Source of the DNA: Hyphomicrobiales bacterium
GTDB lineage: Bacteria; Pseudomonadota; Alphaproteobacteria; Rhizobiales; Rhizobiaceae
Length of the DNA: 64,000 nucleotides
Reading direction: 5' to 3'
NCBI GenBank assembly: GCA_900471515.1
Contig: UCFC01000015.1
Coordinates: 62,001-126,000, forward strand
Below the pieces are notes generated by a model, which searched no databases, had not been told where the DNA came from, and saw only the letters and a list, made by a program, of their open reading frames with translations. Shown here piece by piece: positions 51,401 through 60,805 of this stretch. Positions within the stretch are counted from its first letter, which is position 1, and the number at the start of each line of letters is the position of its first letter. Position numbers and translations under genes: made by a program.

Positions 51401-52160
51401 TGCCGCCGAGATGCCGCTTGATGTCGTCGAGCCGGTAGGCGAGCGAGACCAGCTCTTCCTGCAGGCCGGCCGTGTCGAGGTCCGCCAGCCGGTTTTCCAC
51501 GCTGTCCCAGCGCCGCTCCAGCTGGCGCATCGAATCCTCGCGCGCCAGCCCGTCCATCAGCGAGCGCAGCTCCTCGAATTCGTCGCGCAGGCCGCTCGCC
51601 TCCGGTCCGGCGGAGCGGCTGGTAAGCTGCGCGATGCTCTGCGACAGGCGGCCCATGTCGGCGCGGATGTCGTCGGCGAAATGCCGGTCCTGCGCGCTCG
51701 CCTTGATCTCGCGCAATTCGCTGCGCAGCGCATTCATTTCGCGCGTGACGCCTTCGGAAATGTCGCGCTTCAGGTCCTGCCGCAGGTTGACGAGCGCCTG
51801 GGCGATTTCGGTCATCGTGTCGTCGGAGCCACGGAAAGCGGCAGCGGCCGGCTGCGGTGCCGCGGCGTGCTGCGCGGCGGGCGTGCGGGCCGCTTCGCGC
51901 GTATAGGCGCGCTCGCGATTGTCTCTGCCGGCGTCGAGCGCGCGCTGGCGCTGGCGGATTTCCGCAAGCGGATCGGCTGCGCGCGGGCCATAGGAACCGG
52001 CGTAGGGATCACGGTCCGGCACCGGATTGCGCGGCCGCTGTTCGCGCCCGCTGCCCATCAGGCCTTCGATCCGCGCTTCCAGCCCTTCGATCGTGCGGTT
52101 CAACGCGTCGAGCGAGCTCCTGTCGGAATGCCGGGAAGAATGTGATCGCGATCCGTTCAT
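48444..52160 (-). CDS. podJ: PodJ-like polar organelle development protein
   Basis: A 1238-residue polar scaffold. In order: residues about 10-620 are coiled-coil-rich with many Leu/Arg/Glu/Asp heptads (RLDEISRAIAASGRSS, RLEALTARVEDLAKAE); a low-complexity Ala/Pro region; a membrane helix near 818-838 (PILLAVGAVLLAIMAFPLAR); a periplasmic Pro/Ala region; about four Sel1 repeats near 960-1125 (LFEIGARYTEGRNGLAADQK, AQYRLGSMYEKGNGVERDVQ, NLAILCARGNGVPADLEESY); and a peptidoglycan-binding domain (AILNNNGFDAGPPDGEMGAK). This is the architecture of PodJ in Caulobacter and Agrobacterium, where it marks the growing or old pole. Confidence 0.9.
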   Translation of the reverse strand: MNGSRSHSSRHSDRSSLDALNRTIEGLEARIEGLMGSGREQRPRNPVPDRDPYAGSYGPRAADPLAEIRQRQRALDAGRDNRERAYTREAARTPAAQHAAAPQPAAAAFRGSDDTMTEIAQALVNLRQDLKRDISEGVTREMNALRSELREIKASAQDRHFADDIRADMGRLSQSIAQLTSRSAGPEASGLRDEFEELRSLMDGLAREDSMRQLERRWDSVENRLADLDTAGLQEELVSLAYRLDDIKRHLGGMGESPAVQALEDKLITIASAVEQFGNLIQPHDRIMSEQFAAMDIRLDEISRAIAASGRSSGGTDPALIQRLESRLSALGDQIELMGRAASSRPNPADEMAGRLEALTARVEDLAKAEATSRLDERLEHLSYLLERTQKAAPQPDLTGALSDISRKIDALESGSVNDALAKRLDYLARRIDEMEIRPAPAPVIDDGAFQRLEGRLSDIAARLEESTAAPPTDTRALKNLEDQIANLSELLNAPRENAEVSADLDRRMGAIEDYIATNDEYIIEAARQAAEAVVDAYSRNGAAQGAAPAAADMSALVALAEDLRHLEDLSRDSEERTHKTFQALHETLVHIADRLDTMEERVRPAARMPVADVDFNVDPYALVDAGREPAKAAVMQAPKASPVLRTADIAEEAPARMPEPALTDSTSAIAIEATSQPDKPVVPARGSLLASLGRKLMPSRKAEEKKAAAERPVIDPAPSIDPVDVVPAEAANELLEPGSGAPDVKKILERVRASQNAQRAKAATENDRADYIAAARRAAQAAAMEIDSNAKPATRAERRAAKPEKAAGKGSAFSRFRRPILLAVGAVLLAIMAFPLARTLTSGQKAPPPAEVSALTGAAEAPQANMAAPAPVAPVASAPETAAEAPASAPAPTAPAAIDHLTDAAPLDGEGAEGFAQAPVQDASGFVPSTPAEPAVTPAASTTTAIIVPDTIQPLPLADAARNGDALALFEIGARYTEGRNGLAADQKQAASWYQLSADKGFAPAQYRLGSMYEKGNGVERDVQKAKDLYERAAGQGNASAMHNLAVLYASGALGQQDYATAASWFQKAADLGITDSQFNLAILCARGNGVPADLEESYKWFAIAAKSGDKDAAQKRDEVANAMKPDQLERARAKADLWKPQPLDNKANGVEIPDAWASGAAPKTATVDMKKAIRNIQAILNNNGFDAGPPDGEMGAKTVTAIKNFQKSIGQEPTGKVNDETVKALLERNKPGAKAI

Positions 52161-52566
52161 GTTCTTGCTCGCTTCGATTGCCCGGTCCGGGCCAGATCAT
52201 TGCCTTCGTCCGAAGCGCACCGGGGTACACGTCGGAGAGCGCCGTACATAAGGAAATAATCAATTAGACTTTCCTCAAGCTGGACGGACTGTTGGCGGCA
52301 CTCCTGAAACGCGAGACAGGAAAAAAGGAACGCAGATCGCCAATGCTCACCGCGCACCTTTTACGAAACGTGGTAAAGAACTCGTTAACCCGGATGAGAA
52401 ATTTTTAACTTTTGCTATTTCGGGCCGGTTTTGCGCGCGAAACTCGACCTTCATCCGGTCCAGGCGCGGCATCGTCCCCTGCCAATCTGTCGGGGCGGCG
52501 TCGATCCTATCGCTTCGGCAGCGCTTGCGAAAGCGGATCTGCGGCGCCATGGGCAGTATCGGGGGA
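52161..52566. other. Intergenic region upstream of podJ
   Basis: 406 bases. The part near 52380-52420 is AT-rich (AACTCGTTAACCCGG, then AGAAATTTTTAACTTTTG) and probably carries the podJ promoter. I looked for a CtrA site (TTAA-N7-TTAA) and did not find the right spacing. No RNA gene recognised. Confidence 0.5.
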
Positions 52567-53268
52567 TCAGAAATTCTCGGTCCAGGGCCGCAATTCCACT
52601 TCCTGCGACCAGGCGCTGCGGTGCTGCAGCAGAATGGCGATATAGGATTGGGCGATCGCGTCGGGCGAAAGCGTGCCGTCGGGCCTGTCTTCCCGGTCGG
52701 GTCTGGTCGCCGACCGCACGGCGCCGTCGATGATGAAATGCGCCACATGGATGCCGAGCGGCCCCAGCTCGCGGGCCGCACTCTGCGCCAGGCCGCGCAG
52801 CGCGAATTTGCCCATCGCGAAGGGTGCCGACTGCGCAAAACCCTTGACGCTGGCCGTCGCCCCCGTCAGCAGGATCGCGCCGCGCCCATGCGGGATCATC
52901 CGCCTTGCCGCCTGCTGCGCAACGAGGAAGCCGCCGAAGGCGCTCGTGGCGATCGCCTGCTGAACCTCCGCAGGGTCAAGCTCGGCAATCGGTCCGCGCA
53001 GCCGTCCGCTGGCATTGTAGATCACCACGTCGGGCTCGCCGATTTCGGCATCGACACGCTCGAACAGGGCCGAGACCGCCGCCGGCTGCGCGGCGTCGGT
53101 GGCAAAGGCCCTGGCCCCGGTCTCGTCGAGCAGCGGCCCGAGCTTGCCGATATTGCGCGCCGCAAGCCCGACCTTCACGCCGCGTTCCGAAAGCGCGCGG
53201 GCAAGCGAGCCGCTGATGCCGGAACCGGCGCCGACGATGAGCGCGCTGCGATAGGGAAACTCGGCCAT
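52567..53268 (-). CDS. Short-chain dehydrogenase/reductase, atypical active site
   Basis: A 233-residue SDR. The dinucleotide site is SALIVGAGSGISGSLARALS (Gly-rich, GAGSGISGS), followed by GVKVGLAARN and FATDAAQPAAV (Asp for adenine). The usual Tyr-x-x-x-Lys is FAMGK (in SAPFAMGKFALRGLAQSAA): Phe takes the Tyr place while the Lys is kept. Ends with GIHVAHFIIDGAVRS. An F-for-Y subgroup exists in SDRs; activity would be unusual. Confidence 0.9.
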   Translation of the reverse strand: MAEFPYRSALIVGAGSGISGSLARALSERGVKVGLAARNIGKLGPLLDETGARAFATDAAQPAAVSALFERVDAEIGEPDVVIYNASGRLRGPIAELDPAEVQQAIATSAFGGFLVAQQAARRMIPHGRGAILLTGATASVKGFAQSAPFAMGKFALRGLAQSAARELGPLGIHVAHFIIDGAVRSATRPDREDRPDGTLSPDAIAQSYIAILLQHRSAWSQEVELRPWTENF

Positions 53269-53344
53269 GATCTTCTCCTTGGGATGAACCTTCCGGAGAG
53301 GTAGGCAGTCGCGGTGGCTCAAAAAACCGCCCGCCGCAAATTTT

Positions 53345-54028
53345 TCACGCTTGCGGCGCGTCGATCGAAAGCCCGCAGATGCGTGAGAGGTGCGCGAGCG
53401 GCAGCCCCGTTTCCCCGGCCCAGCGGTTGAACGTCTGCTGGATCAGCTGCTGGTCCTTCTTGCCGGTCCCGGACGCCGAAAGCGGCACGCCCGCATCCCT
53501 GAGGCAGGCCAGCACGTCCGTCGTCATGATGAAGCCGTCGCGGCCGATGCCGCGCAGGAAATATTGTCCGGTCGCCCCGCCGAGCCGGTTGCCGCGTTTG
53601 CTGAGCACATCGAGCAGGCCGATATGATCCTCGCGCGGCCAGTCCGCGAAAAAGGCGCCGGCGCTGCCGGCCTCGTTCGCCAGTTCGCGCACGAGGGCGG
53701 CGTTGGCGCGCACCGACATGATCTTCGCGCCGTTTTTGACGATGCGGTCGTCGCTGGTCAGGTCGTGCCAGAACTCGTCGGGAGCGATGTTGAGGGCGGC
53801 AGGATCGAAGCCTTCGAAAGCCTCTTCGAAGCCCGGCCATTTATTGTCGATGACCTTGTGTACGAAGCCGCTGTAGAAGATCCGCCGCGTCATCTGCGAA
53901 AGAATGCGGTCGTCGGGCAGCGCGCGCAGCGCATCATGGTCCGGCAGGGCGGGCAGCATCGCCTTCAGCGCGTCGGCACCGCCTTTTCTCTGCTCGGCGC
54001 GCTTGCGGATAGTGTCGAAATCGCTCAA
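53345..54028 (-). CDS. DNA-3-methyladenine glycosylase I-like protein
   Basis: A 227-residue protein of the DNA-3-methyladenine glycosylase I family, which removes 3-methyladenine from DNA. Recognisable segments: ILSQMTRRIFYSGFVHKVID, PDEFWHDLTSDDRIVKNGAK, and the HhH-type FLRGIGRDGFIMTTDVLACL. It is longer than the E. coli Tag and lacks its clear zinc residues. 76 bases upstream of the SDR gene start, same strand, so possibly a joint transcript. Confidence 0.8.
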   Translation of the reverse strand: MSDFDTIRKRAEQRKGGADALKAMLPALPDHDALRALPDDRILSQMTRRIFYSGFVHKVIDNKWPGFEEAFEGFDPAALNIAPDEFWHDLTSDDRIVKNGAKIMSVRANAALVRELANEAGSAGAFFADWPREDHIGLLDVLSKRGNRLGGATGQYFLRGIGRDGFIMTTDVLACLRDAGVPLSASGTGKKDQQLIQQTFNRWAGETGLPLAHLSRICGLSIDAPQA

Positions 54029-54105
54029 GGCTCGGCTCCCGGATAACGTTGCTGGTGCAAGCCTATTCCGGGAGCGGCCCGATCTTCAAGCCATGCGACC
54101 GCTGC

Positions 54106-54495
54106 TCAGGCGGCGACAGGTTCGCGCACGTCGTCGAGCAGGAAATGCACGACGAGGTAATCGGTCCTGTAGTGCCGCCCGCTGTCGCCGACCTTCTCCT
54201 CCGAGCCGCCGTCGGCGGGATGCCAGGGGTGATAGTGCGGATTGGTGACGATCAGTGTCACCGCCTTGCCGGCATAGGGACCTTCGGCCGGCCGGAAGCG
54301 CATTTCGGCAAGCGGCCAGATGCGTTCGTAGGTTTCCATCGGAATGCGCACCCGAAGCGCCTTGCGCGGAGCCGGCGGCTCGTCATGGACTGCCAGCCTT
54401 TCGCCGTTGACCGGCTCGACCGCAACAGGTTCGATCGTCACTTCCTCCGCCGCATCGAAAATGGAATTGAACTCCGCAGGCCACGTCCTTCTCAT
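54106..54495 (-). CDS. Hypothetical protein
   Basis: A 129-residue soluble protein with YERIWPLAEMRFRPAEGPYA and GKAVTLIVTNPHYHPWHPAD, rich in Pro, His and Glu. No recognised domain; it looks like a small conserved rhizobial protein. No signal or membrane segment. Ends 77 bases from the glycosylase gene. Confidence 0.65.
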   Translation of the reverse strand: MRRTWPAEFNSIFDAAEEVTIEPVAVEPVNGERLAVHDEPPAPRKALRVRIPMETYERIWPLAEMRFRPAEGPYAGKAVTLIVTNPHYHPWHPADGGSEEKVGDSGRHYRTDYLVVHFLLDDVREPVAA

Positions 54496-54625
54496 GAAAT
54501 CGCTCCTCCCAGGCTCTTTCTGCAGGTCTGATGGAATGTAGCGCGCTTAGCCGGAGAAGGAAACGGGCAGCATGCCGTTTGCCGCGGCTCGTTTCGCCTC
54601 TCACAAAATTGCGCGCATGCGGAAT

Positions 54626-54647
54626 TTGACGTTTACGCAAACGTCAA
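54626..54647. promoter_or_regulatory. Inverted-repeat operator of the fatty-acid oxidation operon
   Basis: TTGACGTTT (54626-54634) and AAACGTCAA (54639-54647) with a 4-base spacer ACGC, 62 bases before the acyl-CoA dehydrogenase start. The ACGTTTAC-type core resembles operators of MerR-type regulators of acyl-CoA degradation genes (LiuR-like), an assignment by resemblance. Confidence 0.6.
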
Positions 54648-54709
54648 TATTTTGTAAGAGAGTCTCAAGGCCGGAGCGATCCGGTCGGCGAATTGGAGGA
54701 ATTCGAACG

Positions 54710-56503
54710 ATGCCAGTCTACAAGGCCCCGGTGAACGACACGCTTTTCGTGCTCAACGACGTGCTGGGTCTCGAACGCTACAACAATCTCCCGGGCTTTG
54801 CCGATGCCACGCCTGACATGGTGGAGGCCATTCTGGGCGAGGCGGCCAAGGTGGCCGAGGAGGCACTGTTTCCTCTGAACTATTCCGGCGATCAGCAAGG
54901 TTGCCAGCGTCATGGCGACGGCACGGTCTCGACGCCGAAGGGGTTCAAGGATGCCTATCGGGCCTATCGCGAAGGCGGCTGGATCGGTCTTGCCGTGCCG
55001 GAGGAATTCGGCGGCCAGGGCCTGCCCTATACGCTTCATGCCGCCGTCGGCGAATATACCTCGGCCGCCAACATGTCGCTGATGATGTATCCGGGCCTGA
55101 CGCAGGGCGCGATTGCCGCCATCCTCGTCCACGGCACCGACGAGCAGAAGAGCACCTACCTGCCGAAGATGGTGGACGGCTCCTGGTCCGGCACCATGAA
55201 CCTCACCGAGCCGCATTGCGGCACCGATCTCGGCATGTTGCGCACCAGGGCGGTGCCGCAGCCCGACGGCAGCTACAGGATTTCGGGCCAGAAAATCTTC
55301 ATCTCCGCCGGCGAGCATGACCTGACCGACAACATCGTCCATCTCGTGCTCGCCCGCATCGAAGGCGCGCCTGAGGGCACCAAGGGAATCTCGCTCTTCA
55401 TCGTGCCGAAATTCCTCGTCAACGCGGACGGCAGCCTGGGCGCCCGCAACGGCGTCAGCTGTGGCGCGATCGAGCACAAGATGGGCATTCACGCCAACGC
55501 CACCTGCGTCATGAACTACGACGGGGCGACCGGTTTCCTGATCGGCGCCGAAAACCGCGGCCTCAACGCCATGTTCGTGATGATGAACGAGGCCCGGCTG
55601 ATGGTCGGCCTGCAGGGCATTGCCGTTGCCGAAATCGCCTATCAGAATGCCGCAAACTACGCCCGCGAGCGCATCCAGGGCCGCTCGCTCTCCGGTCCCA
55701 AGGCGCCGGACAGGAAGGCCGACCCGATCATCGTCCACCCGGATATCCGCCGCGCGCTGATGACGATCCGGTCCTTCAACGAGGCCGGCCGCGCCTTCCT
55801 GCTCTGGACGGCGCTGAAATCGGATATCGCCCACCGCGCCAGCGACGAGAAGGAACGCCAGACGGCCGACGATATTCTCGGCCTCGTCACGCCGATCCTC
55901 AAGGGCGTGATGACCGACAGGGGCTTCGACCACGCCGTCATGGCCCAACAGGTCTTCGGCGGCCACGGCTATATCGAAGAAAACGGCATGAGCCAGTATG
56001 TGCGCGATGCCCGCATCGCCATGATCTATGAAGGGGCGAACGGCATCCAGGCGCTCGATCTCGTCGGCCGCAAGCTGGCGCTGAACGGCGGCCGCGCCGC
56101 CATGGCGCTCTTCAAGGAGATCGGCGATTTCTGCGAGGAAAACCGTGCTGACGAGCAGCTGAGCTTCTTCACCAAGCACCTGAAGAAGGGCTTGAACGAC
56201 GTCCAGGGCGCGACCATGTGGTTCATGCAGAACGCCATGGCCAAGCCCGACAATGCCGGTGCCGGTTCGACCGATTACATGCACCTCTTCGGCCTCGTCG
56301 TTCTCGGCTACATGTGGGCGCGCATGGCCAAAGCCGCCAACGAACGCCTTGCCGCCGGCGACGCACGCGAGGATTATCTGAGGAACAAGCTGATCACGGC
56401 GAAATTCTTCATGGAGCGCATCATGCCCGAGACCGCCTTGCGCAAGGCCCGCATCGAAACCGGCGCCGACACGATGATGGAACTGGCCGCCGAAGCCTTC
56501 TGA
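54710..56503 (+). CDS. Acyl-CoA dehydrogenase (FadE-like)
   Basis: A 597-residue FAD-dependent acyl-CoA dehydrogenase, first step of beta-oxidation. Segments: the N-terminal [20 protein letters not shown], the catalytic core [40 protein letters not shown] (FAD and acyl site), [40 protein letters not shown] and [20 protein letters not shown] with the Arg-x-x-x-Ile-x-x-Ile-Tyr-Glu-Gly-type sequence. The start at 54710 ([10 protein letters not shown]) is the family start; GGAGGAATTCG precedes it. First gene of the operon behind the 54626 operator. Confidence 0.95.
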   Translation: MPVYKAPVNDTLFVLNDVLGLERYNNLPGFADATPDMVEAILGEAAKVAEEALFPLNYSGDQQGCQRHGDGTVSTPKGFKDAYRAYREGGWIGLAVPEEFGGQGLPYTLHAAVGEYTSAANMSLMMYPGLTQGAIAAILVHGTDEQKSTYLPKMVDGSWSGTMNLTEPHCGTDLGMLRTRAVPQPDGSYRISGQKIFISAGEHDLTDNIVHLVLARIEGAPEGTKGISLFIVPKFLVNADGSLGARNGVSCGAIEHKMGIHANATCVMNYDGATGFLIGAENRGLNAMFVMMNEARLMVGLQGIAVAEIAYQNAANYARERIQGRSLSGPKAPDRKADPIIVHPDIRRALMTIRSFNEAGRAFLLWTALKSDIAHRASDEKERQTADDILGLVTPILKGVMTDRGFDHAVMAQQVFGGHGYIEENGMSQYVRDARIAMIYEGANGIQALDLVGRKLALNGGRAAMALFKEIGDFCEENRADEQLSFFTKHLKKGLNDVQGATMWFMQNAMAKPDNAGAGSTDYMHLFGLVVLGYMWARMAKAANERLAAGDAREDYLRNKLITAKFFMERIMPETALRKARIETGADTMMELAAEAF

Positions 56504-56509
56504 TGGGAG

Positions 56510-56557
56510 CCCTTCTCCACGCAGGGGAGAAGGTGGCCCGAAGGGCCGGATGAGGGG
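56510..56557. repeat. RIME-like rhizobial interspersed repeat
   Basis: CCTTCTCC (56511-56518) and GGAGAAGG (56526-56533) followed by GGCCCGAAGGGCC and GGATGAGGGGG. This is a repeat form common between rhizobial genes. It sits in the 138-base gap between the first two genes of the beta-oxidation operon, where it may stabilise or process the mRNA. Confidence 0.65.
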
Positions 56558-56641
56558 GCCGCAAGCGCAGTCGTCTCCGGTTTCTGCCGGCCGGAAGAAA
56601 GACATTCACCGGCGCGTCCGCGCCGCCAGGGAGATGAGACA

Positions 56642-57850
56642 ATGACCGAGGTTTTCATTTACGATCACGTCCGCACGCCCCGCGGCCGCGGCAAGAAGGA
56701 TGGCTCACTCCATGAAGTGCCGTCCGTGCGCCTTGCGGCCAAGACGCTGGAAGCGATCCGCGACCGCAACGGGCTGAACACCGAAACGGTCGACGACATC
56801 ATCATGGGCTGCGTCGATCCGGTCATGGATGCCGGCGCCGTCATCCCCAAGGCCGCCGCGTTTGAGGCCGGTTATTCCACCAGGGCGCCCGGCATGCAGA
56901 TCTCCCGCTTCTGCGCCTCCGGCCTCGATGCCGTCAATTTCGCCGCCGGCAAGATCGCGCAAGGGGCAGACGATATCGTCATTGCCGGCGGCGTCGAAAG
57001 CATGTCGCGCGTCGGCCTCGGCATGTCCGGCGGCGCCTGGTTCATGGACCCTTCGGTGAATTTTCCGGCCTATTTCATGCCGCAGGGCGTCTCGGCCGAT
57101 CTCATCGCCACCAAATACGGTTTCTCGCGCGACGATGTCGATGCCTATGCCGTCGAAAGCCAGAAGCGGGCGGCCAATGCCTGGAACAACGGCTGGTTCA
57201 AGAATTCCGTCATCCCGGTCAAGGACCAGAACGGCCTGACCATCCTGGCCCATGACGAGCACATGCGCCCCGGCACCGACATGCAGGCGCTCGCCTCGCT
57301 CAATCCCTCCTTCCAGATGCCCGGCGAAATGGGCGGCTTCGAAGCCGTCGCCATCCAGGCCCATCCAGAGGTCGAGCGCGTCAACTATGTCCACCATGCC
57401 GGCAATTCCTCCGGCATCGTCGACGGCGCCGCAGCCGTCCTGCTCGGCTCGAAGGCCGGGGGAGCAAGCATGGGCCTGAAGCCGCGCGCCCGCGTCAAGG
57501 CCTTCGCCAATATCGGCTCGGATCCTGCCCTGATGCTGACCGGCCCCGTCGATGTCACCGAAAAGCTTTTGAAGCGCACGGGCATGACGCTTGCCGATAT
57601 CGACCTTTTCGAGCTCAACGAGGCCTTCGCCGCCGTCGTGCTGCGCTACATGCAGGCCTTCGAGATCGGACACGACCGGATCAACGTCAACGGCGGCGCG
57701 ATCGCCATGGGCCATCCGCTCGGCGCGACCGGCGCCATGATCCTCGGCACCGTGCTGGACGAACTGGAGCGCCGCGACCTCAACACCGCGCTTGTCACCC
57801 TCTGCATCGGCGCCGGCATGGGCACGGCAACCGTCATCGAACGCGTCTAA
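56642..57850 (+). CDS. fadA: Acyl-CoA acetyltransferase (thiolase)
   Basis: A 402-residue thiolase that splits 3-ketoacyl-CoA in the last step of beta-oxidation. Active-site Cys91 in [14 protein letters not shown], Glu/His in [14 protein letters not shown] and [20 protein letters not shown], and Cys in [11 protein letters not shown]. The start at 56642 is after GGAGATGAGACA. Between the dehydrogenase and the multifunctional enzyme, 12 bases from the latter. Confidence 0.95.
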   Translation: MTEVFIYDHVRTPRGRGKKDGSLHEVPSVRLAAKTLEAIRDRNGLNTETVDDIIMGCVDPVMDAGAVIPKAAAFEAGYSTRAPGMQISRFCASGLDAVNFAAGKIAQGADDIVIAGGVESMSRVGLGMSGGAWFMDPSVNFPAYFMPQGVSADLIATKYGFSRDDVDAYAVESQKRAANAWNNGWFKNSVIPVKDQNGLTILAHDEHMRPGTDMQALASLNPSFQMPGEMGGFEAVAIQAHPEVERVNYVHHAGNSSGIVDGAAAVLLGSKAGGASMGLKPRARVKAFANIGSDPALMLTGPVDVTEKLLKRTGMTLADIDLFELNEAFAAVVLRYMQAFEIGHDRINVNGGAIAMGHPLGATGAMILGTVLDELERRDLNTALVTLCIGAGMGTATVIERV

Positions 57851-57862
57851 GGGAGAGAGACG

Positions 57863-60076
57863 ATGAGCTACACCAATTTCACCGTCGAGACCGATGCCGA
57901 CGGTATCGCCCTTGTCACCTGGGACATGCCCGGCAGGTCGATGAACCTCTTCACCCAGGAGGTGATGGACGAGCTCGACGCCATCGTCGATGCGACCGTC
58001 GCCGACGGCGCCGTCAAGGGCGTCGTCATCACCTCGGGCAAATCCTCCTTCTCGGGCGGCGCCGATCTCTCGATGATCAAGGCGATGTTCTCCTTCTATC
58101 AGCAGGAGAAGGCCGCCGATCCCGAGGGCGCCGCGCAAAAACTCTTCGATCTCGTCGGCCGCATGACCGGTCTCTACCGCAAGCTCGAAACCTGCGGCAA
58201 ACCCTGGGTCTCGGCCATCAACGGCACCTGCATGGGCGGCGCCTTCGAAATGTCGCTCGCCTGCCACGGCCGCGTCGCCTCCAATGCGAAGAGCGTCAAG
58301 ATCGGCCTGCCGGAAGTCAAGGTCGGCCTCTTCCCCGGCGCGGGCGGCACGCAGCGCGTCGCGCGCCTGACCGATGCCCAGTCCGCCCTGCAGATGATGA
58401 CGACGGGCCAGTCGCTGAACGCCTCGCGCGCCAAGGCCATGAACCTCGTTCATCAGGTGGTCGAGCCGGATCAGCTGATCCCGGCCGCCAAGCAGATGAT
58501 CAAGGATGGCCTGAAGCCTGTCGCCCCCTGGGACGAAAAGGGCTTCAAGGTGCCCGGCGGCGGCATCTGGACGCCGGCCGCGGCCCAGCTCTGGCCGGCC
58601 GCGCCCGCCATCCTGCGCCGCGAGACGGCCGGCAACTATCCCGCCGCGCTCGCCATCCTGAAATGCGTCTACGAGGGCCTGCAGCTGCCCTTCGATACGG
58701 CGCTGAAGATCGAGCAGCGTTATTTCACCCAGGTGCTGCGGACCACCGAAGCCTTCTCGATGATCCGCTCGCTCTTCATTTCCATGCAGGAGCTCGGCAA
58801 GGGCGCCCGCCGCCCGGCCGGTGTGCCGAAGAGCGAGCTGAAGAAGGTCGGCGTCGTCGGCGCCGGCTTCATGGGCGCCTCGATCGCCTATGTCACGGCT
58901 GCCGCCGGTTTCGATGTCACCCTCATCGACCGCGATATCGAAGCCGCCACCAAGGGCAGGGGCGTCGGCGAAGGCCTCGTCAAGGATTCCATTGGTAAGG
59001 GTCGTCTTACCCAGGAGGAGGGTGCCGCGCTTCTCTCCCGCATCACGCCCTCTGCCGACTACGGCGATTTGAAGGATGCCGATCTCGTCATCGAAGCGGT
59101 CTTCGAAGACCGTGCCGTCAAGAAGGCGGTCATCGAACAGGTGGAAGCCGTCATCCCGCAAACCACCATCTTCGCCTCCAATACCTCGACCCTGCCGATC
59201 ACGGGCCTTGCCGAAAATTCGAAGCGGCCCGACCAGTTCATCGGCGTGCATTTCTTCTCGCCGGTCGAGAAGATGATGCTGACGGAAGTCATTCTCGGCA
59301 GAAAGACGGGCGACAAAGCGCTCGCCGTCGCCCTGGATTATGTCGCCGCGATCAGGAAAACCCCCATCGTCGTCAACGATACCAGAGGCTTCTTCGTCAA
59401 CCGCTGCGTCTTCCGCTACATCCACGAAGCCTACGACATGCTGATCGAAGGCGTGCCGGCGGCGATGATCGAGAATGCCGCCAAGATGGCCGGCATGCCG
59501 GTCGGCCCGCTCTCGCTGAACGACGAGGTGGCGATCGATCTGTCGCAGAAGATCCTCAAGGCGACCGTCGCCGATCTCGGCCCGAAAGCCGTCGACGAAC
59601 GCCACCTTGCCCTCATCAACCGGCTGGTGGACGAACTCGACCGCCGCGGCCGCAAGAACGGCAAGGGCTTCTACGAATACCCGGCCAAGCCCGCCAAAAA
59701 ATTCCTCTGGCCCGAGCTGAAGACCCTCTATGCGCAGAAGCCGGCCGCCGAGATCGACGTCGAGATCCTGAAGCAGCGCTTCCTGGTGACGATCGCGCTC
59801 GAGGCCGCCCGCACCATGGAGGAGGGCATCGTCACCGACCCGCGCGAGGCCGATGTCGGCTCCATCCTCGGCTTCGGTTTCGCGCCCTATACCGGCGGTG
59901 CGCTGAGCTATATCGACGGCATGGGCGTGAAGGCCTTCGTGGACCTTGCCGAAAAGCTGGCCGCTGCCTATGGCGACCACTTCAAGCCGACACCGCTCCT
60001 GAAGGACATGGCCGCCAGGGACGAAACCTTCTACGGCCGCTTCGACCCCTATCCGGCTGCCGGCAAGGCGGCATAG
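57863..60076 (+). CDS. Bifunctional enoyl-CoA hydratase/3-hydroxyacyl-CoA dehydrogenase
   Basis: A 737-residue FadB/FadJ-type enzyme. Residues about 1-200: enoyl-CoA hydratase (SGKSSFSGGADLSMIKAMFS, INGTCMGGAFEMSLACHGRV, LPEVKVGLFPGAGGTQRVAR). Residues about 325-510: NAD-binding dehydrogenase (KKVGVVGAGFMGASIAYVTA), then HFFSPVEKMMLTEVILGRKT. C-terminal: 3HCDH domains with GFFVNRCVFRYIHEAYDMLI and SILGFGFAPYTGGALSYIDG. Performs hydration and oxidation. With the two genes before it, a complete operon for the oxidation of acyl-CoA. Confidence 0.95.
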   Translation: MSYTNFTVETDADGIALVTWDMPGRSMNLFTQEVMDELDAIVDATVADGAVKGVVITSGKSSFSGGADLSMIKAMFSFYQQEKAADPEGAAQKLFDLVGRMTGLYRKLETCGKPWVSAINGTCMGGAFEMSLACHGRVASNAKSVKIGLPEVKVGLFPGAGGTQRVARLTDAQSALQMMTTGQSLNASRAKAMNLVHQVVEPDQLIPAAKQMIKDGLKPVAPWDEKGFKVPGGGIWTPAAAQLWPAAPAILRRETAGNYPAALAILKCVYEGLQLPFDTALKIEQRYFTQVLRTTEAFSMIRSLFISMQELGKGARRPAGVPKSELKKVGVVGAGFMGASIAYVTAAAGFDVTLIDRDIEAATKGRGVGEGLVKDSIGKGRLTQEEGAALLSRITPSADYGDLKDADLVIEAVFEDRAVKKAVIEQVEAVIPQTTIFASNTSTLPITGLAENSKRPDQFIGVHFFSPVEKMMLTEVILGRKTGDKALAVALDYVAAIRKTPIVVNDTRGFFVNRCVFRYIHEAYDMLIEGVPAAMIENAAKMAGMPVGPLSLNDEVAIDLSQKILKATVADLGPKAVDERHLALINRLVDELDRRGRKNGKGFYEYPAKPAKKFLWPELKTLYAQKPAAEIDVEILKQRFLVTIALEAARTMEEGIVTDPREADVGSILGFGFAPYTGGALSYIDGMGVKAFVDLAEKLAAAYGDHFKPTPLLKDMAARDETFYGRFDPYPAAGKAA

Positions 60077-60250
60077 ACAGTCCGCAAACGGAGGGCACGG
60101 AGCCCTCCACCAACCACTCGACCTGGGCGGAGCCATGAGGCTCGATCCATCCTCTGACTCTCAGGGGAGAAAAGGGTATGCAGTGTCGTTTCTGCGTCGT
60201 CAACGGCATCCGCTACTATGTCTCTTTGCCTCTGCGGGGAGAGGGTTAGC

Positions 60251-60805
60251 GTGACCCGGGCGGATGCTGCAGCGGAACTTCGCGATGTCGAGAACAAGCA
60301 GGCCGAGCTCGTCGAGAAGGAAGTCGCGGCCGCAGATCAGCTGAAACACATCGAAATCAGGGCGCCTATTGGCGGCGCGGTTCACCAACTTTCGGTCCAT
60401 ACGGTGGGCGTCGTCGTCTCTGCTGCGGAGACGCTGATGGAGATCGTTCCTAATCGCACCGCGTTGACGGTGGAGGCCCGGATAGCGCCCCGGAACATCG
60501 ACCAGCTTATGGTCGGCCAACCTGCTACCTTGCGATTGACCGCTTTTAGCAGAAACACCACGCCGCAGCTGGTGGGTTCGTTGGCGCGCGTTTCTGCGGA
60601 TCTGGAAATCGATCAGAAGACAGGCGCAGGTTACTACCGCGCGGCCGTGACTATCCCTGATGCCGAAGTTCAGAAATTGCGCGGCCTTGCACTCGTATCC
60701 GGCATGCCCGTGGAAACGTTCATCCGAACAGGGGACCGCACGGTGCTGTCCTATTTTATCAAGCCGATCCGGGACCACGCGAGCCGCGTCTTCCGGGAGG
60801 ACTAA
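60251..60805 (+). pseudogene. C-terminal fragment of an HlyD-family secretion adaptor
   Basis: About 184 residues, from RADAAAELRDVENKQAELVE (end of the coiled coil) through HIEIRAPIGGAVHQLSVHTV and LMEIVPNRTALTVEARIAPR to the membrane-fusion C-terminus (GQPATLRLTAFSR, VSGMPVETFIRTGDRT, YFIKPIRD). Intact type I secretion adaptors (PrsE/HlyD) have about 430 residues with an N-terminal membrane helix; this lacks the membrane helix and first coiled coil. The upstream bases carry repeat fragments (CTCTGCGGGGAGAGGG at about 60229), so the 5' half was probably lost there. An in-frame GTG at 60251 exists. Confidence 0.8.

Noticed and set aside
52161..52566. Possible CtrA site upstream of podJ
   Set aside because: TTAA pairs are present but not at the seven-base spacing required.
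56705..60136. 1143-residue open frame on the minus strand
   Set aside because: Exactly opposite thiolase and the hydratase/dehydrogenase, both convincing. Shadow frame.
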